Of a stretch of DNA of 64,000 nucleotides, positions 1 to 12,500 are shown one piece after another. The position numbers and the translations under genes were made by a program. The first letter of the stretch is position 1. Each line of letters opens with the position of its first letter. Below the pieces are notes generated by a model. The model was not told the DNA's origin and ran no database searches. It saw nothing but the letters and a program-made list of their open reading frames with translations. Origin of the DNA: Parus major (lineage: Eukaryota; Chordata; Aves; Passeriformes; Paridae); contig NC_031776.1 of NCBI RefSeq assembly GCF_001522545.3, positions 37,471,957 to 37,535,956 of the forward strand, written 5' to 3'.

Positions 1-360
1 CTGTCCCGGCCCTGAGGCAGCGCGGGCGCGGATCGTGCGACCTTCAGCCCTCCATGCCGGCCCGGAGCCGCACAACATCCGCCGGCGCTATGGCTGCCTT
101 GGCACGAACCCTGCGTGGGTGAGGGCGGTGCCAGCACCTGCGGGATGTCAGCGGGGCCGGATGTTCCCGGCCACTGCCGCGCCCTCAGATCCGCCAAGTG
201 CCAGGCGCCAGCCGTGTCCGAGCGGGCAGCGCTCCGCCGCCGAGATCGACACGGTGACCGCCTCGCCCCGGCCTCCGCCCGCCACAGGCGGGGCCCTCGA
301 GCAGCGCTAAGGGGAGTTCCAACAAAGAGTGCTCCCCCAGGCCCAGCAGCTGTCAGGTAA
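1..360. promoter_or_regulatory. GC/CpG-rich block, probable promoter of the gene left of BAZ2B
   Basis: The first ~330 bases are strikingly GC- and CpG-rich against an AT-rich window, as expected of a CpG-island promoter. In other vertebrates the gene beyond the BAZ2B 3' end is WDSUB1, whose 5' end faces BAZ2B and which is transcribed away from it. This block would then be its promoter and first exon, running off the left edge on the minus strand. That is synteny-based inference; no WDSUB1 coding sequence is visible. A cag/gtaatt donor-like site at 355-363 reads on the plus strand, so an opposite-direction transcript is possible. The open frames here are what GC-rich DNA gives by chance. Confidence 0.45.
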
Positions 361-2120
361 TTTAAACCATCACCCTCTCCCCCTCACTCAGCAACTCATG
401 CATAATAAATGGTTAAGCCGACACCTACACGTTTTGAGAAAGACAGTTACTTTCTCGGAGTCACTATGTCCGGGCAGCACTCCCTAAATGATCGGCCTTC
501 CATGTTTAGTCTGTACCATCTCATACTGTTTTATAGCACATTGTTTGATTGCACACTCTGTGAAAGCCTGGCCTTTCATTGCTCTGAATCGTTGACAGCC
601 ACTACTAAAAATAAGGCTTTAGACCTCCTTTTAAAGATGCACATTTTGATTTTCAGCTGCTTTTTTATCATCCCATTTTTTTCAAAGAGATGATGGGACG
701 AAAGAGAACCCACACTCAACCAAAACACTCTTCTCATTGAGCACTATTACGGTACTTATTAAATTTGAAAGTTTCAGAACAAATTCTCTAAACTAAAACT
801 GGCACACTTTGTTCAGAAAGGGTGAGAGCACACTGGAAAACTTTTCCTCTTAAAACATACAAACATCAACAGGAAAGAAAATTAGCCAAGGGGAAATGTT
901 ACAAACATTTCTCTAGTGGTTAAATCCCCGCTCTTTTCTATGGAGATATGAAGGCATATGCATGACTCAAGCTTGCCATTTAAACATATTATTTCCTGTA
1001 AATTTAATTTTACTGCAAGACTAATGAAGACAATGACTGTTAGCGAGGAAAGCAATACACTGCCCATGTCAAGTTAGACAGTGGTGATGCTTTTCTCACT
1101 GTCATCATTTCAGTAGCTGTTGCCACCTTCCCAGCAGTTCAGCTGAACTGGGATACAAGCTGAAAAAAAATGCAACTTGTATCATAAATATTGTATGTAG
1201 TGTAGGCGGTAACCTGACATTTCAGGAAACTAACAGTTCTAGTACTGCAGCCAAAGCATTAACCAGTACAGAATTTGACCCAAAAAATCACTGAAGAACT
1301 AGATTTCTCAATTGTCTAAGCATATTTGGAACACCTTCTTACAAGCTTACCATTATAAAATCAAAATGGTGATTAATCTTCACATCTTTGGTACATGTCA
1401 GCAAACCTCTTTACTTAAGTCTTCAGAATGGGCATAAAAAGGAAAGGCGTGGAGCAGTCTGTGTGGAAGTTCATGTCAGAGTGCAAGACTGTCCCACACC
1501 CAAATGTGATTTTTTTATTCAAAAAAAAGTAATCAAGATTCTTCTAACAGAACTTTGGGATAATGGAAAATATTACTGAACAAGATATTCTGGGGAGAAC
1601 AATGGAAACATTCACTGAAAACAGGCACTAAGACTCAAAAATGACAGACGTAGTTAAAAAGCAAAAACCAACACCCCCCCAACATCACTTTGTGAGAGAA
1701 CTACAGATACGGTGGTTCCACAATATCTGTTTGGAATTCCTGTATTTTATTAAAATAAAGAAGTCAGAGAAAGGGTTATGATTTTAATGCCCTTCTGCAG
1801 GCCAAAAAAGGGACAGAACCTTACATGGACGGTGGTTTTCAGAAACATGACCAAATGTGTGCATTTCCAGGTCTGTGAGGACATGGATCAGCCTGGCACA
1901 CCGCCGCTGTTTACAGGCAGAGAACTGCTCTCTGACTGCTTGGCAATTGCTTCCTTATGAACTACCATTAACAACCCAGGAGAATTAGATGCATCATAAA
2001 AAGAACTGAAGGTTAAATGTAAGACTCCCAAGATAGTATATAAAAAAAACCCCAAACCAAAAAACCTGTATACACAGGACCTGAAGTATTAAAATTGCCA
2101 AGAAAATCTGGTTTGCAAAA
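361..2120. other. Intergenic spacer, no gene seen
   Basis: AT-rich sequence between the CpG-rich block and the BAZ2B 3' region. Short open frames occur on both strands, but none resembles a known protein or is flanked by convincing splice sites. No clear transposon recognised. Confidence 0.5.
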
Positions 2121-2126
2121 CAGTCT

Positions 2127-2132
2127 TTTATT
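2127..2132 (-). terminator. BAZ2B: Candidate distal poly(A) signal of BAZ2B
   Basis: The minus strand reads AATAAA here, about 1.3 kb past the stop codon, which would give a 3' UTR of roughly 1.3 kb. The intervening DNA is very AT-rich, so the hexamer alone is weak evidence. Confidence 0.35.
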
Positions 2133-3408
2133 TTATCCGTGCCACACATACTAGTGAAAAATAACACTCCTAAAAAAGGAAAAGAAAAAGAATGCTACCT
2201 TTCCACAACATTTCTTTTAAATAAAACTTCAAGTACTCTTACATTAGTACAAAAAAAATTCCAATCTATCTGCCCCAACAGGCCACCACAACACACAGCA
2301 GATAAAACACAGTGGTTACAAATGTCTTCTTTTGTTATTCTGTGGCAAGGCAAATGGAGGGAAATGTTTCTATGAAAAAATACTGTGTGCGTAGGAAATT
2401 GTCACTATTTTCTTTCACATGGATACAAATGATTATACTTGAATTTGAGGCCGTGGGGGCTTGAAATTATATAACAAAATAGAAAAATGGAAAACTAATA
2501 TCCCCTACACCCTGTTTTAAAGGCAGGCACTACCAAGATTAAGGAGACTCCACAGTGTTGGTAGAGGATAATTACTGTACAAGCCATAGAGCTATAATTA
2601 CCTTAAGACTAAAATAAAATGCTACCATCCTCCTAAGGCATAAACAATAATGTCTGCAAACAATATGTACACATCATACATATTTAAAACAAGACTTAAT
2701 ATAAACAATAATGAACAGTATATACATGTCTCAATTTTTCTTCACTTGTCTTGAAATACAATTTAACTACACAGGTGATGCAGCAACATATATATAAATG
2801 TACTTGTAACTCTACAGTAAAGTTTAATTTTTAGTGCCTTCACAGCACATCAGTGTAAACAGTTTTACTTGGCTTTGTTTTATATTTTAAAACATTCCTT
2901 GTTGTATTTTCAACATTTAAAGCAATTTTCTAGTTCTTCCTTTTCACAGAAAACGAAGATTCTGAATGCTGTATAATCATAAATAATTCATAAAATTAAA
3001 TACATTCACTAAAAAATAAACTACAAAGTAAAAAAAAATGAAAAATAGATATTTATTGAAAGGGAAAAGATAACCATTTCCCCAAGTAGAGCTCTGGTGG
3101 TTGAATATTCAGTGCGTTTTCATAAATTGCTATTGCACTATAACACCCCTTTCTTTGAAATTCTTTGGGTGTGCTTCCCTGTTCTACCTAAATTAGTTTA
3201 AAACACACAAACCAATAACCAAGGGGCCATGGTTGCTGTAGGAGTGAAGCCTTTAAAACTAGTATCACAACTCTGTGATATTTTAAAGGAAAAAATTAGT
3301 TATGTATGTGCCTTGCACTTCCATGTAAATATAGTTCACATTGCTGGTCTTATCAGTCCTCATTTAATGGAAAAAAAAAAATAAAAGAAACAAAGACTTC
3401 TAGTAGCT
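2133..3408 (-). other. BAZ2B: BAZ2B 3' UTR (extent uncertain)
   Basis: Sequence downstream of the stop codon on the minus strand, continuous with the last coding exon. It is AT-rich and contains two AATAAA signals, at 3057-3052 and 2132-2127. The proximal one would give a ~360-nt UTR and the distal one ~1.3 kb. No open frame or repeat family is recognised in it. Confidence 0.55.
3052..3057 (-). terminator. BAZ2B: Candidate proximal poly(A) signal of BAZ2B
   Basis: Minus-strand AATAAA about 350 bases past the stop codon. It is the first consensus signal after the stop and could define a short 3' UTR isoform. Confidence 0.4.
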
Positions 3409-3562
3409 TCAGCTCACTTTGAAAATCTCTGTCCATTTTTTTTCAAAATACTTCCTCATGTTATGGCCAGCCCTGCCTATGTCAGAATCATCTTCATTGA
3501 AAGTTTCACAGTTGTCAAAAACAAGCCTGACATCCAGCGAAAATGCTTCAAGATTAGGGTAC
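3409..3562 (-). CDS. BAZ2B: BAZ2B exon 35, bromodomain C-terminal half and stop
   Basis: Last coding exon, residues about 2109-2159 plus TGA at 3411-3409. Reads YPNLEAFSLDVRLVFDNCET then FNEDDSDIG and ends KWTEIFKVS. The Asn in ETFNEDDS is the conserved acetyl-lysine-binding residue. The BAZ2B bromodomain binds acetylated H3, notably H3K14ac (family knowledge). Acceptor tcttttttcag/GTACCC. Confidence 0.97.
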
Positions 3563-6500
3563 CTGAAAAAAGAAAAAAGTGAATCGTTTTTGGAACACAG
3601 AGAATCAAGGGGGAAATGTATTTCAACCACATGAGAAAATATTTAAGAATTTAAATTAGAATTTCTAATAAAATGAATATTTTATTCCAGGAAGTATTCT
3701 CTTGTCACTGTTTTGTTATTTTCCTCAGAAGTTTTGTAAGGTAGAATTTCGTGCCTGTACTGGAAAAACAAACTTCTATAAAACTAATTCCTCCTTCTCT
3801 TCAACAGCTTTCTAGCTAAAATGCTATGGCTATTTCCCATTTATGCATCTATTCTTGGGCTCAGGGCCCTTCCAAAATGTTGACTAGAGCTGAATTTATC
3901 TAAGTGAGGAACAAATGGGTACAAAAAAGGGTTATTGCCCAGATGATCCTGTGACACTGTCTTTGAAAATTCTTTTTATTATCCTGAACATACCCCTGAA
4001 TGGCCTAAAATGTCCTCCAATATTCACACGAATTATTAAAAATAAGAATAAAAGTTACAAGTCTACTGATATGAGCACAAGGGGAGCATTTAAATCTCAT
4101 ATTCATGGGAGAAAAAGCCTGAGGAGGTTAAAAAGCTCCTTGTGCTATCCTAGGAAAGTTGCTTTGTGTAGAGCTGACAGACACTGCAGAGAGTCCATCT
4201 TCACAAATTCATTAGAGCACATGGATATCAACAAGGAGGGAAGGTTCACAGAGGCATGCATGTAGTGTGGTCTTCTCTTTTAAGAATCTGTGCAGTCTAA
4301 TTTGTAGGACTATAAAATGATTAACCACCATTACAGGAGTGTTACCCACAACTGAGCTGGCAATTCACTCCACAGCCACATCATTTACAGGGACTCAGTA
4401 GCTTAAAGCCCACACATTTAGTTACATCTGACAGGCAGTTAACACTAAGGTATCTCCATGAAAAAAGACCAGGGAAAAAAGCCTTCCTGTTGACTGCTTT
4501 GGTGCATTTGACCAGGCAGTTTTATTGCTTTTCAGCCATTTCCACACATTCTCCTATCCAACACACTATTTCACTTGGATATGGCACAGATAAAAGCATA
4601 CAAGGATTTTCATTTTGACTGTAAAAGTAATCACAGATGTGTCAGAGCAGAATAATATGGTTTAGCTTATTTAAAAAACACATTGTATTTCAGTGTTTAA
4701 ATATTTTTAAAATGTAAAGTAAATTTACAATAGGTTTACTTACTGTCCACTACTTAGCTTGTCTCTAATGGTAGAAAAGTCCATAGGTTTTTTAATAACT
4801 TTCTTATAACCAGGAACAAGTTTCAAGTTTACAGGAAGTAAGAAAGGCCAGGCATCTTCATGAGTTTCCAATTCTGAGAGAATCATGCTGAAGAAAGTAA
4901 GGTTTCAAATCAGTATTTTTTAACTGTTCATATATTCACAGTGTTTTCACTACTACATGAATTCTCTATGAACTGCCAAATTATTCACTTTACAAAAGGA
5001 AAGCACTTCATTCTACACCCTGTGCAAGGCTGAGAATGATATACATAGAGACAGACAACTGAGTAACTAAAATAGCATTAAGTTCTCTCCAAGCAACATG
5101 TGTGAGATGAAATTCTAATGATAAACATTCCAAAAGAAAACACAGTCCTGCGAATTTGATCCTCAATGTAAACCATTTGCAAACCAGCTGCTAATACTGC
5201 CTTTCCAAGACTGTGACATGGCTAAAGTATGTCTCTTTGGCTGAGCAGCAATGCTAGCACAGCAGATGGTTCATGTGTGCCCCTTCGGATACAGCAGAGA
5301 TTGATACCCTTGAGAAAGGTGTCAGTGCCACTGCTGCTGGGGCTGGCTTCTCTCCTCCCAGTCTTGAGAGGAACGTTCTCCCAGCAAACATGTGTGTACA
5401 CACACACAAGAGGTGTATATACACACATACATTTGTCAAAGAACAGCACTCTCTTCCCCAGAACAGAGAGAAAATCTATCAAGTACTGCTTGTTCCAACA
5501 AGACTTACCCCCGAGTTTAGCATCTGACACTTTACCTGCATATAGCCAGGTCCTTGGAGTCTCCATCTCTCTTAGGTTTCTTAACAGCAGTGCAATTGTC
5601 TTGCTTTAACTGGCTTACACAAACATTTTCATCCATTTTTCTTTTTTTAGGGTCTGTTTTTCCTCTTTTTAAGGCAACGCTTGTAGTTGCAGAGTCTTCA
5701 TCCTCTGTTTCTCCTGCTAATTTCCTGCTTCTCTTTTGTTCATTACTTTTTTTACCTTTAATTTGAAGTTTTTTTATTTTTAGAGTTTGACCACTTGCCT
5801 ACAATAGAGAGAACTGAAATAAGTAATAACCTAGAAATTAAATAAACCTTTTATCACTGACAGACAGCAATGAAGATCAGAAACAGAAGCACCAAAAAAA
5901 TAAGTATTTACTATTGGAGATTATTAAATTTTTCCTCTTCTCTGAAGGCAAATAAAGCTGCAGAAATTCCTCGTACTCATGACCTAGGTTCTCAACTTCT
6001 GACAGTACAAATGCACCTGACATTCAAATTAGTGAAACAGTATCCACTAACAACCAAGTTGGCATATTTTTACACAAACATTAGTCCATTACTAAATGAT
6101 ATAAACATACAAAAAAAATTCCAAATTCTTTCTCTGCTTTTTCTTTTAAAACAGAACCCGAGACATAGGTCTGTCAACACTTAACGATGAAATCTAAATT
6201 TGAATAAATTTTGAAACAGAAATCAAAACTCATGGTATTGAATTAGCATGAAAATTCTGTACCTACTTATATTAAAAGCCCACTGTTTAGAGGAAATAAA
6301 ACTGTAGCCTTTACTGCCACTAAAATGCAGGTTAAATAAAACTACTAGTTTCATAATTTAATGGGAGCCCCCCATAAAACATACAAACCATTATTTTCAC
6401 TGAAAATGCACTGGTAGACCTGTAAATAAAAAACAATAAAACCAGTCACTTGCTCCAGTCCTTTCATCCTTACCTTTGCTATGCAGGCAGGACAGAACCA

Positions 6501-9500
6501 GTCCCCATCTGGGATGGTGCTGATCTTGGGTCTGTGGCAGTAGGTATGACAGCCTTTATCACAACCATCACAAAGGAGGAGCAGCTCCTCGTTATCTCCC
6601 TTTCGACAAATTTGGCAGTACTGTAATTCATGAAAAATGGGTTTGATTCCACTTTTAAAATTCGAAACACATAAATGGTACATAAATTACCATTCTCCTT
6701 CAAACATACATTCACTCTCAAAAATACCTCCATTTTACTTCAATCAGAATCTGCAAATGATCATATCCATAGAAGAATATACAGAGTATGTAAGGAACTA
6801 AAACTAAAGGCTACATTTGGGGAACATGCTGGAAAAGCAATTCATTTATTGTAACACAGGCGTAACAAAAGATGAGCACTTCTTATAATTCATTCATGTC
6901 TGTGAGAAGTAAAGGTCAAACAAAACCTCTTGGCCCAAACATATTACCTCAGAAATCTCATTTATGCCATACTATATATATATATACACACACATTGCTA
7001 TTTAATAAGGAAAATTAATATTTTGCAAGAGTATTTCCACATAGTAATTGGTAAGGATCTTATCCAAGGGCCAACCAAGAACAAATTCAGTAAAGCAAAA
7101 CAAATGATCAAGCACTTCCTAAAATTCACACTAACTTAAAAATATCTGAAGGACTGTCAATTTTCTTACACACATTGATTTTGCTACTCCCTTACTTCTA
7201 GACATCTTTTCCAGGAACTTAAAAAATCTCCAAATATTTTTACCAAATACATATATTTACTGGTATCACAGAATATTCTGAGTTTGAAGGGACCCATGAG
7301 GATCATTGAGTCCACCTCTTAAGTGAATGGCCCATACAAGGATTGAATCCATGACCTTGGCATCCTGCTCTAACCAACTGTGCTGTAATTAAATGCAGAG
7401 AATATTTAAACCAAACTGAGAGTGATATATCTATTTCTGAATAATAAATTAATTCATCTTGAAACTTTCCAATGTCTTTTCAGGTTTCCTACCAAATTCA
7501 TAAACTTTTTGCCTTAAAGATACCCCTTAAAACTAACAGCTATATAAACTCAAAAGTACAGCCTGAAATTACAGCTTTTATTTAAATCGCCCTTTAACTG
7601 CCCAGCTGTAACTAGAATCTCTACAGGACTGACAAAAATCAAAAAATTAGGAAAAAGACCACATATCAAATAATTTTTTACCCACACACTAGAAAACACT
7701 GGTCATACTTGATCACACTGTAGTCACTATTGCTGCAGCACTAAGTTTTCAGGAATTTGAGGTTCGGAGGTCCATGCAAATTTTGACAGATCCCATTCAT
7801 GTGCTTTTTTTTGTACATGTAGTTGACAGAGATTGAATTGCTGAGTGTACAAGGAAACAGATACTCCAGTTTGTTTCCTCGCATACTGGCCTAATTTGTA
7901 TCTTCAGTTGTGAGAACTCTGCATGCAAAGAAGCCACATATTTGGAGCACCTCAACTCTCTGAAAAATGAAATCCTTAGTGAAGGATGTATGATGTTGAA
8001 CCTCCGTAGAATTTGTGTCACAGGTGAGGTTAGAAACACTTCATTAGAAAGAGTATCTTTCATGAGATGGAACAAGATGACTTTTACCTCAATGTCATTA
8101 TCAAAGAATAATTACCATCTCAAATAACGAAACCATTTACAAGAGCCTTCTATCATAGCAAGTTCAGCATGCTGAATTTGGCAAGCAAGGGACAATCTTT
8201 TCCATTAGGCTTATTCATCTGTGCACAATGTACAGTTTACCTGTGTGAGGTTTTACATGAAGTAATAAGAAATATATTATTCAACTTAAAATGCTCAAAG
8301 TTGGGAAATAGGATATAGCAACAACAGTTAGATACTTACAACTTTCATAATGGATTTTTCCCATGCTATTGATTTCTGTAACTGCTGAATGCACAGAGCT
8401 ACCTGGGCAGCACTGCGTGCTTCTGACAGCGCCCTTCTCCACACCCTTAGCCCTGGAGCAATATCCTCTTCAGTTCTGCATTAAAATACAGGCAAATGAA
8501 GTAGGTCACACCTGTGTTCGCTCATGTTTAAATGTGGGACAATCATTATCACACTGAAAGCCAAGCAATGACAAAACGTACACAGCCAATAAGTATAAGG
8601 TTTAAGCAACTAAATTTCATGTAGTGCACAGACTGTGGCTACGTGCCTCAAAGCTTAGTCACAACCAGTTAAATGTAAGATAATTTTGCAAGATTATTAA
8701 CAAACGTAACAAAAAAAATATTTACAAAGCACCATGCAGAATAACATGATCCATATGGATCACAGACATACAAGAAAGTACATAGATAACAGGCAATAAG
8801 AAAATAGGCTCCAATTAGCAAAGAAGCACAATAATTTTTCAAGTTAATTTCAATAACCTACCCGTCACCATCACCACTAATAGATGGTGCAGGAGCAGGG
8901 ACAGTAACTGTGCCCACATTATCCAGTTTGATCTGAATGGTGGTACTTAAGGGGCTCTTCAGATACCTTCGCTCTATGTTCCGCTCCAAGTCAGCGAGCC
9001 TGGTTACAGCTATATCTAGAGGGTTGTCACTCCTCCGCTCTAGAGAGCTGGCATTGCCTTCTCCGCCTCCAGCACAATCTCCATCGTGCTTCTTGTGCAA
9101 TCTAGTAATTGACTTATGTTCACGATATACCAAGTCGTCTCTCTCTGATGCAGGTTCAGGACACAGCCAACCCTATGTCAATAGAAAGGTTTGGGCATTT
9201 ATTGCTTGCTGTTAACTCAGTGTGCAAACAGAGGAACTGTTTTATGGAATCAAACTAAGTAACTGAAGTGCTGTTTCCAGTAGATCTTGGTTACTTGTAA
9301 TCCATCTGTGGAGACATTTTCCAAAAATATCCAGAGAACTATAATAATTAATCAAGAAATGCAAGCATTACTGGACTTTCTGAAGGGACCTTTCTGCAAT
9401 AGTCTGCATTCTTATCCCCTTATGAAGGAGATGGTTGAAACATCAGAACAGATCTACCTGTTCAATAGGCTCAGGAGGCAGTATCAGGACACAGGAAAAT

Positions 9501-12500
9501 AACACCCATCTCATGCCAAAAACTAGATCCCAAACACTGCACCTGTACTATAACCAAACATATGCAATTTGATAACCTTACACCCACCTTGGAAAAATTC
9601 CAAAATCCAGAGAATTCCTAACTTTATCACTCTCATAACCACTGCATACTCTCCACGGCTCTACAATACTCACACGAATTATTCTGACGCTCTTGTAGGC
9701 ATGTCTGAAAGCATTAACAGCAACAATCACACAAACCAGGCAGAACTGTGCCAAACTCCCCAAGAGTTAAGCACTCTATATGAAATACAGTCTTTGCATT
9801 CAGAGAAGGTTAACAAAAATGTACATGGAACTGCATTGTAGGAGAACACTTTCCAGGAATTGCCATTCTAAGCATCTTCAGCTGAAGACTGAACTGCAAT
9901 AAAATGTTTTAAACATGAATCTCTGTGATACTGCACAGTGCATTTGTTTCATTTGCAGGCAATTAGGGTGGAATAGGAACTGTATACTTAACAATACACA
10001 AAGACTGCTGTCTATGTTAAATTCTTACCACTTATTTTAAAGAGATATTTTACTGAAAGTTGGTTTTACCTTAACTTGTAAACTAGCTGATGCAACTCTC
10101 CTCTCTAGATCTTCCACCTGCTGAAGAATAGCAAGATCCATCTCCATAGCTTGTTCTTCTACTGACCAGTTTTCCACAACATCCCGAGTTACCTGGTTAT
10201 CTTCGTTTTCATTGATATCAATAATAGCAACTGCATTTGAGAATCACATTTTTGTTATTTTAATTAGCATTACAACTGCACTGGTAAATTCAAGCTGATT
10301 TACCTGTCACTCCAGCCAAATGCTGAAGAACTGCTGTAAAAGTATACTATTCTTAAAATACCCAATAAGGACAACAAATTCTGTATGCCTCCAAACTTGC
10401 AATTTAAAGGCAAGAAGGGGAAGGAAAGACCAAGTGCTACAGAGATGGAAAGAGCTTCAGAAGTTACCAGAGCTTAAGAAGGTTACTTAGATCACTAGAA
10501 CTACTTAAATTACATGGCATTTCTCTAATCCAATAACTTTCCAGAACAAGGCTGGTGAAAAGGTGACTACAGGTAAGGAGACCTTTACCTTTTTGCTCCA
10601 ACCATGACTTTAACTCTCCTGTTAAACATATCCCAAAGAGCTCTCTGTCAGTTGTCTGGTGCCCCAACACCATGTCTAACATAAATATCAGCTACATACC
10701 ATCCTTGTTTTTGATGCAGGCCAGAGTGATATAATCCATGTGTTTCTGTATTTGCTTTTGTAAGGCCTTTTCTCTTATTCCCCTGAGATGCAGCACTTTA
10801 AGCAAAGATTTTAGGTCCTCTGGATCAGTAATCCTCCACCACCCATACTGCATTTCTAAATCAAGACAAGCATATAAACACTTTGCAGGTGCTTTTTGTT
10901 ATGTCATCACAAATGATCATATTAGAAAATCAACAGACAAATTGTTAAAAAAAAATTGTAACATGACAGAGGCACTGCAGGAAATATCATCTTAGCTCTG
11001 CATTACACTTACCTTCTGGTATAGGCTTTGGGTTAGGATAATCTACAGGCTTGGCTACTTCAGCTGCTGTAGAAGGGGCAGAAGCTATTTTTTCAGCTTG
11101 TAGTGCTGGTGATTCACTTTTACTTGCAGGAACACTAGATGCCAAGAATGAGTTACCATTCACTTCTGATAATCCCAGACCTGATCCAAGAGCAGGTAAA
11201 GGAGATGGAAATGGAACATTTGAAGTGAGAACTCCTGTAGGCCATCCACAAAACTGAAGTCCCATTATAGGTAGTCCTGTCTTCATCTGCTACAGAGCAC
11301 AACTATCATTAATATAACCAAGAAACCTGAATTATGATTAGGATGCTCTTTGTCAAACAATAATCAAAACACAAAGAAAGCCTTCACTCAGTGCTTCAAT
11401 TAGTTTCAGAGAAACTAATGTAACACTGACATATAATACTTCTTATTAGGGCCCGGTTAACACCAAAAAACAATAGCTTTTAAAGATTCAGTTTGGTGTG
11501 TTACACTTCCAAAATCTAGTTTGTATTTACACACTTTTCATTTAATACCAGTAGCCAACACCTGAAAAGCCAAATTAATTACTGAAATACATGTACAAAA
11601 TATCATACATTGGCTTACTTGAAGCATCATAATCTAGTATTATAGAACTTCTGTATTTAGTTATGAACATTTAGAAACAGGAAAAAAATAAATAAATGCA
11701 GATAAAATGATTGCAGGTCTGTGAAATAATTTGTATAAACAGATACCCTGCCCAAATAAGCTCTGCAAATTCAAGCTATTCAAAAATTGACTTAATTTAC
11801 CTGCAGTGGTGACAATGCAAAGGGACTTAATCCCATGGGACTCTGTGCAGAGGTTGAGCCCAGAAGAGGTGATGGAACAGGTGATGGTGACTTTGATGGT
11901 GGATGTGACTGAGGAGTGAGTGGAGCTGTAGTAGCCGGTGTGTCCACATGGGTCACCGAGGTGTCATCACAGGGCACCCGTGGTAACAGGCTGAACCACT
12001 GCCTGCTCTTCTCAGTAAGAGTCTTTAACAACTGGTCATTTGGAATTAGTGGAGAACTGTAAAACTTTCCTGTGCCACTGGCATTAGGACTGAAAAGATT
12101 ATTAGAATCAGACTTCTCGATGGAGCTTTGTGATGCAGGGGGTTGCAGACCGCAGACAGAGTTTTTTGAGTTACTGGTGTAAGATAATGTGCAGCCGTTT
12201 GCTGCACTGCCATTAGGTTTTGGGGACATAGTGTCAGACTCAGGTGGCATTTTTGCTACCTCTAACAGTTTGCTTAATTTTGAAAATGACCCAGGCTTTT
12301 GTAGAAACAGGTTAGTGCTGTCCTTTTCTTTCAGATTTTCCTTTTGCTCACAGTGAGTTGTAGCTAAGCAATGTAATTTGTCTTCTGTTTCAAATTCTTC
12401 TTTTTTGATATGCATACTTTCTTCCTTTTTTAACTTCTCTTTTTCTTTTGCAATTTCTTCTAGACCTAAAAAGGTACAAGAAAAGCACAGTTTACCTGTA

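Noticed and set aside
35..360. Two overlapping open frames on the plus strand in the GC-rich block
   Set aside because: Composition-driven frames rich in Ala, Arg and Pro, with no recognisable domain; GC-rich DNA has few stops.
5229..5609. Plus-strand 126-residue open frame
   Set aside because: Antisense shadow over a CA-repeat intron and the left end of exon 33; low-complexity Ser/Leu content and no homology recognised.
7330..7386. tRNA-like sequence with A and B boxes
   Set aside because: The anticodon region and 5' acceptor arm are degraded or absent and it is joined to a CR1 tail, so it is a SINE head and not a tRNA gene.
10851..10853. Internal cag as acceptor of exon 28
   Set aside because: Would remove the Met-Gln codons and break the frame set by exon 27; the upstream tttag acceptor restores E-M-Q-Y-G-W-W as in other BAZ2B proteins.
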